Notes under the pieces: model-generated
What the model was told of the DNA's origin: nothing
The model's database searches: none
The model's input: only the letters and a program-made list of their open reading frames with translations
Translations under genes and position numbers: made by a program
Assembly: GCF_024741815.1 (NCBI RefSeq)
Contig: NZ_CP102951.1
Location: 4,044,001 to 4,108,000 of the forward strand
Direction: 5' to 3'
From: Pseudomonas sp. LS1212
GTDB lineage: Bacteria > Pseudomonadota > Gammaproteobacteria > Pseudomonadales > Pseudomonadaceae
Length of the DNA stretch: 64,000 bases
Part shown: positions 34,622-43,987 of the stretch, one piece after another
Numbering within the stretch: position 1 is the stretch's first letter
How the letters are laid out: each line of letters begins with the position of its first letter

Positions 34622-35912
34622 TTGCCACATCCTCCTTGGCGTGACGGGCCAACCATTCCAGGGCCTCACCGACACAGTAAAATGATCCGAACAGCAGAAT
34701 CTCATCCTCGGCCGTCGCCTTGGCACACTGCGCCTCAAGCGCAGCCTGCACACTGGCATAAGATGCCACCGATGCACCAAGATTCTCCAGAGCCACCTGC
34801 AATTGGGCGGACGGACGGGTACGCGGGGTCGGCAATGGCGCTACAGCCCAGTCCTGCACCTGTGCGCACAATGGCGCCAGCACGCCGTCCAGATCCTTGT
34901 CCGCCAACAGACCGAAGACGGCCAGGCGCCTGCCCTTCGGCGCGCGCAACGCCAGGCGCCGGGCCAGGTAATCGGCTGCATGGGGGTTGTGACCGACGTC
35001 GAGCAGCAGCGTCAGGGACTTGCCCTGCCAGGTGAAACTGCGTCGGTCGAGACGACCGACCACGCGCGTACCCTGCAATGCCGCAGCAATCTGGCCGGCA
35101 TCCCATGGCAGATCCAGCAGCAAATAGGCCTGGAGCGCCAATGCCGCGTTCTCCATGGGCAGGTCCAGCAGCGGCAGGCCGGACAATTCGACGCTCTGGC
35201 CCTTGCCGTTCAGCCCACGCCAATGCCAGTCCCGGTCAGTGATGCCCAGATCATAGTCACGTCCACGCAGGAAAAACGGACAGGCAAGCTTTGCCGCCTG
35301 ATCCAGCAGCGACTGCGGCGGATCGAGATCCCCGCACAGCGCCGGCCGCCCCGAACGGAAGATCCCGGCCTTTTCGAACGCAACCGAATCGCGGCTGTCG
35401 CCGAGCCAGTCGGAGTGATCGATACCGATGCTGGTCACCAGCGCCAGGTCGGCATCGATCAGATTGACCGCATCCAGCCGCCCGCCGAGACCGACTTCCA
35501 GCACCACGGCATCCAGGCCGGAACGCTGGAACAGCCAGAAAGCCGCCAGGGTGCCCATCTCGAAATAGGTCAGGGAGATTTCGCCACGCCCGGCCTCGAC
35601 GGCTTCGAAAGCCTGGCAGAGCGCCTCATCGCTGGCTTCGGCACCCTCGATCTGCACCCGCTCGTTGTAACGCAGCAGGTGCGGCGAGCTGTAGACGCCG
35701 ACTTTCAAGCCCTGAGCCCGCAACAAGGACGCGACGAAGGCGCACGTCGAGCCCTTGCCGTTGGTCCCGGTAACAGTCACCACCCGTGGCGCTGGCTTGC
35801 CCAGCCCAAGCCGGGTTGCCACCTCTTGCGAACGCTCCAGGCCCATGTCGATGGCCGAGGGGTGCAACTGCTCGAGATAGGCGAGCCAGTCGCCAAGGGT
35901 ACGTTGCGTCAT
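34605..35912 (-). CDS. folC: Bifunctional folylpolyglutamate synthase / dihydrofolate synthase
   Basis: The 435-residue ATP-dependent ligase adds glutamate to dihydropteroate and folates. The P-loop TGTNGKGST is at about residues 47-55, with the SSPHLLRYNERV segment and the GGRLDAVNLIDADLALVTSIGIDH region (given by its ends) typical of the family. It overlaps accD by four bases (ATGA) and the SPOR gene by 17, so all are cotranscribed. Confidence 0.95.
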   Translation of the reverse strand: MTQRTLGDWLAYLEQLHPSAIDMGLERSQEVATRLGLGKPAPRVVTVTGTNGKGSTCAFVASLLRAQGLKVGVYSSPHLLRYNERVQIEGAEASDEALCQAFEAVEAGRGEISLTYFEMGTLAAFWLFQRSGLDAVVLEVGLGGRLDAVNLIDADLALVTSIGIDHSDWLGDSRDSVAFEKAGIFRSGRPALCGDLDPPQSLLDQAAKLACPFFLRGRDYDLGITDRDWHWRGLNGKGQSVELSGLPLLDLPMENAALALQAYLLLDLPWDAGQIAAALQGTRVVGRLDRRSFTWQGKSLTLLLDVGHNPHAADYLARRLALRAPKGRRLAVFGLLADKDLDGVLAPLCAQVQDWAVAPLPTPRTRPSAQLQVALENLGASVASYASVQAALEAQCAKATAEDEILLFGSFYCVGEALEWLARHAKEDVANGIAG

Positions 35913-36829
35913 ACCGTGGCAGGCGCCGGCGGAACCACCATCGGCTCGATCGGCGTGGCAACGAATTTCGGTGTCGGCAGCCCCATGAACTGGGCGAGCA
36001 GGCTAGCCAGGCGCGGGCGCAGCTCGTGACGCGCGATGATCAAGTCGATGGCACCGTGCTCGATCAGGAATTCGCTGCGCTGGAAGCCTTCGGGCAGCTT
36101 TTCGCGAACGGTCTGCTCGATCACGCGTGGGCCGGCGAAGCCGACCAGCGCCTTGGGTTCTGCGACAATCACGTCACCGAGCATCGCCAGGCTCGCGGAA
36201 ACACCACCGTAGACCGGGTCGGTCAGCACGGAGATGAACGGCAGGCCTTCTTCGCGCAGACGTGCCAGCACCGCAGAAGTCTTGGCCATCTGCATCAGGG
36301 AGATCAATGCCTCCTGCATGCGCGCACCACCGGAGGCCGAGAAGCAGACCAGCGGGCAGCGGTTTTCCAGGGCGTAGTTGGCAGCGCGCACGAAACGCTC
36401 GCCGACGATAGCCCCCATCGACCCCCCCATGAAGGAGAATTCGAAGGCACAGGCTGCCACAGGCATGCCCAGCAGCTTACCGCTCATGGCGATCAGGGCA
36501 TCCTTTTCACCGGTCTGCTTTTGCGCGCCGGTCAGGCGGTCCTTGTACTTCTTGCCATCGCGGAACTTGAGGCGGTCTACCGGCTCAAGCTCGGCACCCA
36601 GCTCGGCACGGCCGTCGGCATCGAGAAAGATGTCCAGGCGTGCACGCGCACCGATGCGCATGTGATGGTTGCACTTGGGGCAGACGTCCAGGGTCTTTTC
36701 CAGCTCCGGACGATAGAGTACGGCCTCACAGGACGGGCACTTGTGCCACAAGCCCTCGGGAACCGAGCTTTTCTTCACCTCGGAACGCATGATCGAAGGG
36801 ATCAGTTTGTCTACCAACCAGTTGCTCAT
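35909..36829 (-). CDS. accD: Acetyl-CoA carboxylase, carboxyltransferase beta subunit
   Basis: The 306-residue protein pairs with AccA to transfer the carboxyl group from biotin to acetyl-CoA. The N-terminal zinc ribbon CPSC ... CPKC is at about residues 30-52, and the crotonase-like body carries GGSMGAIVGERF and SASGGARMQE. The ATG at 36829 has a GGAG site 11 bases upstream; a longer frame upstream lacks support. The 285-base gap to trpF holds the promoter for the accD-folC-SPOR-cvpA-purF-metZ run; I see no gene in it. Confidence 0.95.
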   Translation of the reverse strand: MSNWLVDKLIPSIMRSEVKKSSVPEGLWHKCPSCEAVLYRPELEKTLDVCPKCNHHMRIGARARLDIFLDADGRAELGAELEPVDRLKFRDGKKYKDRLTGAQKQTGEKDALIAMSGKLLGMPVAACAFEFSFMGGSMGAIVGERFVRAANYALENRCPLVCFSASGGARMQEALISLMQMAKTSAVLARLREEGLPFISVLTDPVYGGVSASLAMLGDVIVAEPKALVGFAGPRVIEQTVREKLPEGFQRSEFLIEHGAIDLIIARHELRPRLASLLAQFMGLPTPKFVATPIEPMVVPPAPATV

Positions 36830-37114
36830 GCTTTCTTTCTCCAGTACCGGCGACCCGAACGCAACAGCGTTGCAAAGTCCCGCGTATGCCCTTGAGCCAA
36901 ATTCATGTGTGAAGCGATGAGGTTGCAGCCCGGCGACCCGCGTACAGCGTATAACCGCCCTGACCCACACCCTCCTCAACCTTTTGAGTGACGGGCCTTG
37001 CGGCCGCCACTGATCAATTTCGACCGATCTTGCGACCTGGCCCGGCAGCATAGGGCTGCGGTGTTATGGACGGTGGCAGACTGCCAACCGTCACATCGGC
37101 GCATCAGTACATTT

Positions 37115-37735
37115 TCATGCCTTGCGCACCGCCTGCATGAATGCCTCGATTCGCCGGTGATCCTTGATGCCCTTGCTCTGCTCTACACCGCCGCTGACAT
37201 CGACTGCGTAAGGACGAACCTGGGCGATGGCCTGCGCCACGTTGTCGGCCGACAGGCCACCGGCCAGGATGATCGGCTTGCTCAGCTTTGCCGGTATCAG
37301 CGACCAGTCAAAGGCCTCGCCGGTTCCGCCGGGCACGCCGGCAACGTAGGTATCGAGCAGAATGCCGCTGGCCTTGGCGTAGGCCTTGCAACTGGCCTCC
37401 AGGTCATCGCCCGGACGCACCCGCAGCGCCTTGATCCACGGGCGATGGTAACCGTCGCAGTCGGCCGGCGTTTCATCGCCATGGAACTGCAGCAGATCCA
37501 GTGGCACGGCTTCGAGAATCTCGTTCAGCTCGCAGCGGGTTGCGTTGACGAACAACCCGACCGTGGTGATGAACGGCGGCAACGCGGCAATGATCGCCCT
37601 CGCCTGCTCCACAGTCACGGCTCGCGGGCTTTTGGCATAGAACACCAGGCCAATCGCGTCGGCACCCGCCTCGACAGCGGCCAGCGCATCCTCTATGCGG
37701 GTAATCCCACAAATTTTGCTGCGAACGGCTGACAT
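37115..37735 (-). CDS. trpF: Phosphoribosylanthranilate isomerase
   Basis: The 206-residue TIM-barrel enzyme converts PRA to CdRP in tryptophan synthesis. KICGITR (catalytic Cys at about residue 9), GLVFYAKSPRAV, QFHGDE and the final DVSGGVE with the catalytic Asp are all present. It stands alone between truA and accD, away from other trp genes, as is normal in pseudomonads. Confidence 0.96.
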   Translation of the reverse strand: MSAVRSKICGITRIEDALAAVEAGADAIGLVFYAKSPRAVTVEQARAIIAALPPFITTVGLFVNATRCELNEILEAVPLDLLQFHGDETPADCDGYHRPWIKALRVRPGDDLEASCKAYAKASGILLDTYVAGVPGGTGEAFDWSLIPAKLSKPIILAGGLSADNVAQAIAQVRPYAVDVSGGVEQSKGIKDHRRIEAFMQAVRKA

Positions 37736-37773
37736 ATGGTGTGAACCTCAAGAGGATCCGAAAGCCTCGGATG

Positions 37774-38649
37774 TTAGCAAATGAGTTGCGGGTCGTCAGC
37801 CGCCAGTGCATCAAAGCCGGTAAGGAAGTGTGGGCCGATGTAACGCTCGGGCAACGGGAACTCATCGCGGTACTCCACCTGGACCAGGTACAGCCCGAAC
37901 GGATGAGCGGTCACCCCGCCGGTACGACGCACTCGGCTTTCAAGCACATCCCTGGCCCACTCCGGCGGACGCTCGCCGGCGCCGATGGTCATCAGCACGC
38001 CGGCGATGTTGCGCACCATATGATGCAGGAAGGCGTTGGCGCGGATATCCAGCACGATCATCTTGCCGTGCCGGGTCACACGCAGATGATGGACCTGCTT
38101 GATCGGTGACTTGGCCTGGCACTGCCCGGCACGGAAGGCACTGAAGTCATGGGTACCGACCAGGTAGGCGGCGGCGGCCGCCATGCGCTCGACATCCAGC
38201 GGCCTATGGTTCCAGGTGATTTCCTCACCCATATGGGCCGGACGGATCTGATCGTTGTAGATCACGTAGCGATAACGCCGGGCGATGGCCTTGAAGCGCG
38301 CGTGAAAGTTCGCGGGCATGACCCGCGCCCAACTGACACTGATGTCGTGGGGCAAATTGATATTGGCGCCCATCACCCAGGCTTTGAGGGTACGAACCGC
38401 CTGGGTATCGAAGTGCACCACCTGACCACAGGCATGAACACCGGCGTCGGTGCGACCGGCACACATCAAGGACACCGGTGAATCAGCCACTTTCGACAGG
38501 GCCTTTTCAAGGGTTTCCTGGACAGTCGGCACACCGGAGGCCTGACGCTGCCAGCCGCGGTAGCGCGAGCCCTTGTACTCCACACCCAGTGCGATTCTGA
38601 AAAAGCCGTCGACTGCCACTTCGGCAGCCGCGTTATCTATGATTTCCAA
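37774..38649 (-). CDS. truA: tRNA pseudouridine(38-40) synthase
   Basis: The enzyme modifies U38-U40 in the anticodon arm of tRNAs. The catalytic Asp is in CAGRTDAGVHA and the opening FFRIALGVEYKGSRYRGWQRQ (given by its ends) is typical of TruA. The start is uncertain: a TTG at 38649 gives 291 residues but has no ribosome site, and an in-frame GTG at 38619 would remove ten residues. Family homology begins around residue 15. Confidence 0.92.
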   Translation of the reverse strand: MEIIDNAAAEVAVDGFFRIALGVEYKGSRYRGWQRQASGVPTVQETLEKALSKVADSPVSLMCAGRTDAGVHACGQVVHFDTQAVRTLKAWVMGANINLPHDISVSWARVMPANFHARFKAIARRYRYVIYNDQIRPAHMGEEITWNHRPLDVERMAAAAAYLVGTHDFSAFRAGQCQAKSPIKQVHHLRVTRHGKMIVLDIRANAFLHHMVRNIAGVLMTIGAGERPPEWARDVLESRVRRTGGVTAHPFGLYLVQVEYRDEFPLPERYIGPHFLTGFDALAADDPQLIC

Positions 38650-38696
38650 GGAGGTTACAGCCTGTCGGTTTGCGCAATGGCGGCATTATAACGACA

Positions 38697-38719
38697 ACGG
38701 CAGCCACCAGGGCTGCCGT
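38697..38719 (-). terminator. Hairpin after fimV
   Basis: A nine-pair stem ACGGCAGCC/GGCTGCCGT with a five-base loop lies 16 bases beyond the fimV stop. The following T-run is weak when read leftward. Confidence 0.55.
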
Positions 38720-38734
38720 CGGGACCAGGGCGTG

Positions 38735-41476
38735 TCAGGCCAATCGCGAGATCATGTCCTTTGCTTCGCTGCGCTGGCCTGCATCACCTTCCTTGAGGAC
38801 TTCGTCGAGAATATCGCGGGCCCCTTCGCTGTCGCCCATGTCGATATAGGCACGCGCCAGGTCAAGCTTGGTCGCGGCTTCATCGGTGCCCGAGAGGTAA
38901 TCGAACTCAAGCTCATCATCGGTTGCGGCGGCATCTTCGGCCGTGAAGGTCGGCGTGGCCAGCGGTGGCTGTTCCAGATCCTGGGACAGCCGCTCGAGCT
39001 CGGCATTCACTTCGTCCAGCTCTGTAGAGAACGTGTCGGAGGGCGCTTCGGTACCTTCGTCCAGGGACAGCGACAAGTCGAAGTCTTCCGGCAACTGCAA
39101 GTCTTCGGCCGTCAGCGACTCGATCGCGTCATCTTCCAGGCTCAGCGAATCATCGAATGCAGCCAATTGCGCCTCGACATCCACCTCGTCGACCTCGGCA
39201 ACAGCAGGCTGGTCATTGGGGATGTCCAGATCGAAATCCGCCAGATTGTCACTCGAGTCCTGGCTGACTTCGGACTGCTGTTGCAATACCGATTCGAAGC
39301 TCGGGTCTTCATCGGCAACCTTGGATGCATCGAGAATCGGATCGTCGAAATCGATCGTTTCCAGCTGCTCTTCGCGGGCACGTTCGGCCGGCGAAACCGC
39401 TTCGACGTCATCCAGGCTCAAATCGAAGGTCGAATCGAACTCGTCTTGCGCCGTATCACTGAGCAGCGGCTCATCGAGCAGTGGCTCATCGAGCAGTGGT
39501 TCATCGAGCAGCAGGTCCTTGACGTACTGCGCATCCTGTTCGGCGGCCAGCGCCGCCGCACTGATGCCGGCCGCCGCTACCGCCAACATGGCCGGGAAAC
39601 GCCGCTTGAGTTCTTCGACATCCGCGTGATTCTTGCCGGTTGCGATCAGTTGGCGCTCCTGGCCGGTGAACGCATCGCGATCACCCTGGTGGGCATAGGC
39701 TTCCATCAGTTTCAGGCGCAGGTCACTGCGTTGCGGCTCTTTCGCGATCGCCGCCTCCAACAGCTCGGTGGCGTGGTTAAATCGACCATTGGCGATACTC
39801 TGGTCGGCTTCTGCCAACACAGCGTCGGTCACCACTGGGGCAATTGGCGTCGATGCAGGGGCCGGGGCGGGAGCAACGGGAGCAGATTCAGGAGACGGTG
39901 ACAAGGCGACAAACACCGGCCCTGGCTCGGCGTCCGGCGCCCTGACTGGCGCTGCTTGCGCGGGCGCAGGACTCTCCGCCGCCGTTGCAGCCGCCGCCGA
40001 AGCCGCAACGAAAGCGGGCGCCAGCCTGACGTTCGGTGCTGGCACTTCCAGCCCTTCGAAGCTGCTTTGCGGCAGATCGAGGTCATTGCTCAATTCGGAC
40101 TCTTCGGCCAGCGCACGCGCCATGCGCATGTGCTTCTCGGCTTCCTGCTGAGCCTTGCGCCGACGTGCCAGCAGCAACAGCAAGAGCGAGACCACCAGCG
40201 CACCACCGCCGACCAGCCCAAGTAGAGCCGGGCTGGCCAACAGATCGTTCAAGCCCTTGTTCGGTGCATCAGTGGTCGGCGCCTGTGCCTGAGCCGGCTC
40301 CTGGGCAGGCGCAGGCGTAGCGACGGCCGCATCGGGAGCCGGTGCAGCGGGGGTTTCGGCTGGAGCCGGAGCCACTTGCGTTTGCCCCGCCAACTCCGCC
40401 GAGAGTGACGCTGCAGCCGGAGTCTCGGCAGGCTGGCTGGTGTCCCCCGCAGCGCCCTGGGCTTCAAGCTTGGCCAATTGGTCACTCTTCAACTGGATCA
40501 GACGCTGAAGCTTGTCCATCTGGCTTTGCAGGTCGGTCATCCGGCTTGTCAACTCGGCATTGTCGCGCCGGGTCGAGTCGAGGCTTTCCTGGGTCACTGC
40601 CAATTTGTCGTTCAAGGCCTTGCTATCGGAGCCCGCGCCCTTGCCGGCCGACTTGCCATCGGCAGACACCAGGCTGAGCTTGTCCGTGCTTTGGACTTGT
40701 ACCGGCGCCCCCTGATTGCCACTGCGACGGGTAGCGTCGATTTGCCGTGCCCGCGGCCCGAGGCGGCGGCCCTGGCGCCAGGCGGTATTCTGCTCGGCCA
40801 CTTCGGCGATCGCCTGGGCCTGCGGCAGGCTGGCGACCTGCTGCTGATCGGGCAGGCGCAATACCTGCCCGGTCTTGAGAAGGTTGATATTGCCGTCGAT
40901 GAAGGCATCAGGGTTGAGTGCCTGAATCGCCAGCATGGTCTGCTGAATCGATCCCCCCTGACGCGCCTTGGCGGCGATTTCCCAGAGGGTGTCACGCTTG
41001 CTGGTGGTGTATTGCGTCGGCGCAGTAACGGCAGGCGTGGCGCCATCGACGGCAGCCTCCTGCCCTTGCGGGGAGAATTTCGACGGATCGAGCAATACGC
41101 TGTAATCGCGCATCAGCCGACCGCTGGGCCACATCACCTGCACCAGGAACTTCACGAAAGGCTCGGGCAGCGGCTTGCTCGAGGTGATGCGCACGACACT
41201 CTTGCCGTTGGCATTGATCACCGGCGTGAACGTCAGGTCATCGAGAAACGCCTGACGATCCACGCCCGCCTTGGCGAACTCCTCGACCGGCGCCAGGCTG
41301 GGCACCACTTCAGCGACCGTGAGATCGCGAACATCGAGCAGTTCGATTTCAGCCACGAGCGGCTGGTTCAGAGTCGACTTCAGGGTCAATTCCCCGAGCC
41401 CAAGGGCATGCGCCATACCGGAGGACAGCGCCGACGCAGCGGCTATTGCTAACACCAGTTTGCGAACTTGAACCAT
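38735..41476 (-). CDS. fimV: FimV/HubP family polar landmark protein
   Basis: The 913-residue protein has a signal peptide (1-24), an N-terminal periplasmic domain, a LysM peptidoglycan-binding segment (about 150-200), a coiled-coil stretch (about 285-330), one membrane span (SPALLGLVGGGALVVSLLLLLLARRRK, described by its ends, near 415-440) and a long acidic cytosolic part. The C-terminal FimV motif with a TPR-like helix (TKLDLARAYIDMGDSEGARDILDEVL, by its ends) is intact. FimV organises type IV pili, type II secretion and polarity in Pseudomonas. A triple DEPLL repeat sits at about 655-670. Confidence 0.93.
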   Translation of the reverse strand: MVQVRKLVLAIAAASALSSGMAHALGLGELTLKSTLNQPLVAEIELLDVRDLTVAEVVPSLAPVEEFAKAGVDRQAFLDDLTFTPVINANGKSVVRITSSKPLPEPFVKFLVQVMWPSGRLMRDYSVLLDPSKFSPQGQEAAVDGATPAVTAPTQYTTSKRDTLWEIAAKARQGGSIQQTMLAIQALNPDAFIDGNINLLKTGQVLRLPDQQQVASLPQAQAIAEVAEQNTAWRQGRRLGPRARQIDATRRSGNQGAPVQVQSTDKLSLVSADGKSAGKGAGSDSKALNDKLAVTQESLDSTRRDNAELTSRMTDLQSQMDKLQRLIQLKSDQLAKLEAQGAAGDTSQPAETPAAASLSAELAGQTQVAPAPAETPAAPAPDAAVATPAPAQEPAQAQAPTTDAPNKGLNDLLASPALLGLVGGGALVVSLLLLLLARRRKAQQEAEKHMRMARALAEESELSNDLDLPQSSFEGLEVPAPNVRLAPAFVAASAAAATAAESPAPAQAAPVRAPDAEPGPVFVALSPSPESAPVAPAPAPASTPIAPVVTDAVLAEADQSIANGRFNHATELLEAAIAKEPQRSDLRLKLMEAYAHQGDRDAFTGQERQLIATGKNHADVEELKRRFPAMLAVAAAGISAAALAAEQDAQYVKDLLLDEPLLDEPLLDEPLLSDTAQDEFDSTFDLSLDDVEAVSPAERAREEQLETIDFDDPILDASKVADEDPSFESVLQQQSEVSQDSSDNLADFDLDIPNDQPAVAEVDEVDVEAQLAAFDDSLSLEDDAIESLTAEDLQLPEDFDLSLSLDEGTEAPSDTFSTELDEVNAELERLSQDLEQPPLATPTFTAEDAAATDDELEFDYLSGTDEAATKLDLARAYIDMGDSEGARDILDEVLKEGDAGQRSEAKDMISRLA

Positions 41477-41555
41477 GACCTAATCCTATGTGTGAACGTT
41501 CCTCGACAAGCGACGTCCAGCGAATATCTTTAAGCAAATTGTTGCCAAGTATCTT

Positions 41556-42566
41556 TTACAGAAGGTCTTTTATCAACAATTGCCCCAGCTGCACAGCATT
41601 GAGCGCCGCGCCTTTGCGCACGTTATCGGTGGTCAGCCACAGATTCAGTTGCTCAGGGTCATCGATTCCACCACGCACCCGGCCGACATATACCACGTCC
41701 TGGCCGACAGCATCGCCCACTGGCGTCGGGTAATCGCCGGCCTCGACCAGCTCGACACCCGCCGCGCCGTCAAGTGCAGCGTTGACCGCCGGCAGGTCGA
41801 CCGGCGTAGCGCTGCGCACCGACACACTGAAGCTATCGCCAAAAAAGACCGGGACTTGAAGGCAGGTGACGGAAATCTTCAGCGAAGGCAGCCCGAGCAA
41901 TTCGCGCAACTCCTGAACCAGGCGACGTTCCAGCAAGGCATGGCCCTGCTCGTCTGGCGTGCCGACCTGGGCCAACACATTGAACGCTACCTGGCGGTCG
42001 AAAAAGCGCGGCTCAAGCGGGCGCACATTGAGCAGCTCGGTTGTCTGACGCGCCAGTTCGCTGACCGCTTCGTGGCCCTGGGTGGACATTGCCAGGCAGG
42101 CGGTGACGTTGACGTGCTGCAGGTCGAGCAGCCCGCGCAACGGGGCCAGCGCCACCGCCAGCGCTACCGCCGACGCACTCGGGCTACTGACCTGGACCGG
42201 CGCGACCAGCGTCGCCAACACCTGGGCATTGGCCTCGGGCACGACCGCAGGCGCCTGCCCGGCCGGCAAACCGCCAGACAGGTCGATCAGCATGCAGCCG
42301 GCGGCGCTCGCGCGAGGGGCAAAACTGCGGGTTACTGCAGGCCCCGCGGCAAAGAACGCCAGTTTCACCAGGCTGAAATCGAACTGATCGACTTCACGCA
42401 CCCGGACATTCTTGCCCCGAAACGGCACCGAATGCCCGGCCGATTCGCTGCTGGCCAGCAAATGCAGGGTGCCGACAGGGAAATCGCATTCTTCGAGGAT
42501 CTGGACAAGGGTCTCGCCCACGGTACCGGTGGCGCCGATCACGGCGATATCGAAAGACTGGCTCAT
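41556..42566 (-). CDS. Aspartate-semialdehyde dehydrogenase paralog lacking the catalytic Cys (Usg-like)
   Basis: The 336-residue protein has the NADP-binding GATGTVGETL loop and the overall plan of aspartate-semialdehyde dehydrogenase. At the active site, where true enzymes have N-P-N-C-S/T, it reads S-P-S-A-S (residues 128-132), so the nucleophile is replaced by Ala131; the YQ-A-SGAG motif is degraded to CLAMSTQG. This matches the Usg group, a non-catalytic paralog of unknown role. It lies between asd and fimV, as Usg does in pseudomonads. Confidence 0.87.
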   Translation of the reverse strand: MSQSFDIAVIGATGTVGETLVQILEECDFPVGTLHLLASSESAGHSVPFRGKNVRVREVDQFDFSLVKLAFFAAGPAVTRSFAPRASAAGCMLIDLSGGLPAGQAPAVVPEANAQVLATLVAPVQVSSPSASAVALAVALAPLRGLLDLQHVNVTACLAMSTQGHEAVSELARQTTELLNVRPLEPRFFDRQVAFNVLAQVGTPDEQGHALLERRLVQELRELLGLPSLKISVTCLQVPVFFGDSFSVSVRSATPVDLPAVNAALDGAAGVELVEAGDYPTPVGDAVGQDVVYVGRVRGGIDDPEQLNLWLTTDNVRKGAALNAVQLGQLLIKDLL

Positions 42567-42640
42567 GCATAGACCTCAGGTAGAACGGGGGGAGCGGAAC
42601 TTTACTCGGATTGGGGCCAGACCTGAAGCATTGTGGTGAG

Positions 42641-42740
42641 GCCTTCGCTGGCAAGCCAGCTCCCACAAGGGTTCAGCGCTCCGCATGCCAATTGTGTGAA
42701 CACCACAAAATCTGTGGGAGCTGGCTTGCCAGCGATGAGG
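42641..42740. repeat. Inverted pair of REP-type repeats (REPIN)
   Basis: A unit CTTCGCTGGCAAGCCAGCTC followed by CCACAAGG (about 42643-42670) recurs inverted as TGTGGGAGCTGGCTTGCCAG followed by CGATGAGG (about 42713-42740). Each unit contains its own palindrome TGGCAAGCCA/TGGCTTGCCA. This is the common dispersed repeat of the P. fluorescens/P. putida group. Confidence 0.85.
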
Positions 42741-42757
42741 CCCTCATAGCAGAAACA

Positions 42758-42790
42758 AAAAACCCGCATCTCATGCAAGACGCGGGTTTT
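42758..42790. terminator. Intrinsic terminator after asd
   Basis: AAAACCCGC (42758-42766) pairs with GCGGGTTTT (42782-42790) around a 15-base loop. It lies 21 bases past the asd stop, is oriented to end leftward transcription, and has A/T tracts on both sides. Confidence 0.8.
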
Positions 42791-42810
42791 CAGTTCAAGC
42801 CCTCAAGCGA

Positions 42811-43923
42811 TCAACGCTCGAGCAGAATCCGCAGCATGCGGCGCAGCGGCTCGGCCGCGCCCCACAACAGCTGGTCGCCCACGGTGAAGGCACCGAGGTA
42901 TTGCGAGCCCATGTTCAGTTTGCGCAGACGGCCAACCGGGATATTCAACGTGCCGGTCACCTGAGTCGGGCTCAGCTCCTGCATGCTGATCTCGCGCTGG
43001 TTGGGCACCAGTTTCACCCAAGGGTTGTGCTGGCTGATCATGCCTTCGATATCGGCCAGCGGCACATCCTTGTTCAGCTTGATGGTCAGCGCCTGGCTGT
43101 GGCAACGCATGGCGCCGATGCGCACGCAGATGCCGTCGACCGGGATCGGGCTCTTGAAGCGACCCAGAATCTTGTTGGTCTCGGCTTGTGCCTTCCACTC
43201 TTCGCGGCTCTGGCCGTTCGGCAGTTCCTTGTCGATCCACGGGATCAGGCTGCCCGCCAGTGGCACGCCGAAGTTCTCGGTCGGGTAGGCTTCGCTGCGC
43301 ATGGCTTCGGCCACTTTGCGGTCGATGTCGAGGATGGCGGCGGCCGGGTTGGCCAGCTCATCGGCAACGGCGGCATGGGTCGCGCCCATCTGCTTGATCA
43401 GTTCACGCATGTTCTGCGCACCGGCACCGGAGGCCGCCTGATAGGTCATGGCGCTCATCCACTCGACCAGACCGGCCTCGAACAAGCCGCCCAGGCCCAT
43501 CAGCATCAAGCTGACGGTGCAGTTGCCGCCGATGTAGTTCCTGGTCCCGGCATCGAGCTGCTGGTCGATCACCTTGCGGTTGACCGGATCGAGCACGATG
43601 ACCGCGTCGTCCTGCATGCGCAGGCTCGAGGCCGCGTCGATCCAGTAGCCCTGCCAGCCGGCTTCACGCAGTTTCGGGAAGACCTCGTTGGTGTAGTCGC
43701 CACCCTGGCAGGTCAGAATCACATCGAGGGTCTTGAGCTCTTCAATGCTGTAAGCATCCTTGAGCGGAGCAATATCCTTGCCCACTGCCGGACCCTGACC
43801 ACCCACATTGGAGGTGGTGAAGAACACCGGCTCAATAAGATCGAAATCCTGCTCTTCCAGCATCCGCTGCATGAGCACGGAACCGACCATACCGCGCCAA
43901 CCGATCAGACCTACACGTTTCAT
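42811..43923 (-). CDS. asd: Aspartate-semialdehyde dehydrogenase
   Basis: The 370-residue enzyme reduces beta-aspartyl phosphate to aspartate semialdehyde for lysine, threonine, methionine and diaminopimelate synthesis. Catalytic Cys135 is in GGNCTVSLML and Gln162 in TYQAASGAG; the NADP loop is GWRGMVGSVL. Length and residues match the E. coli enzyme. A terminator and a REPIN separate it from its inactive-looking paralog downstream. Confidence 0.97.
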   Translation of the reverse strand: MKRVGLIGWRGMVGSVLMQRMLEEQDFDLIEPVFFTTSNVGGQGPAVGKDIAPLKDAYSIEELKTLDVILTCQGGDYTNEVFPKLREAGWQGYWIDAASSLRMQDDAVIVLDPVNRKVIDQQLDAGTRNYIGGNCTVSLMLMGLGGLFEAGLVEWMSAMTYQAASGAGAQNMRELIKQMGATHAAVADELANPAAAILDIDRKVAEAMRSEAYPTENFGVPLAGSLIPWIDKELPNGQSREEWKAQAETNKILGRFKSPIPVDGICVRIGAMRCHSQALTIKLNKDVPLADIEGMISQHNPWVKLVPNQREISMQELSPTQVTGTLNIPVGRLRKLNMGSQYLGAFTVGDQLLWGAAEPLRRMLRILLER

Positions 43924-43987
43924 CGCAACTACACCTTTGACAAAAAAGTGGGCGCTGGCTCCAAAAGAAGACAGCGGGCCCGAGAGA

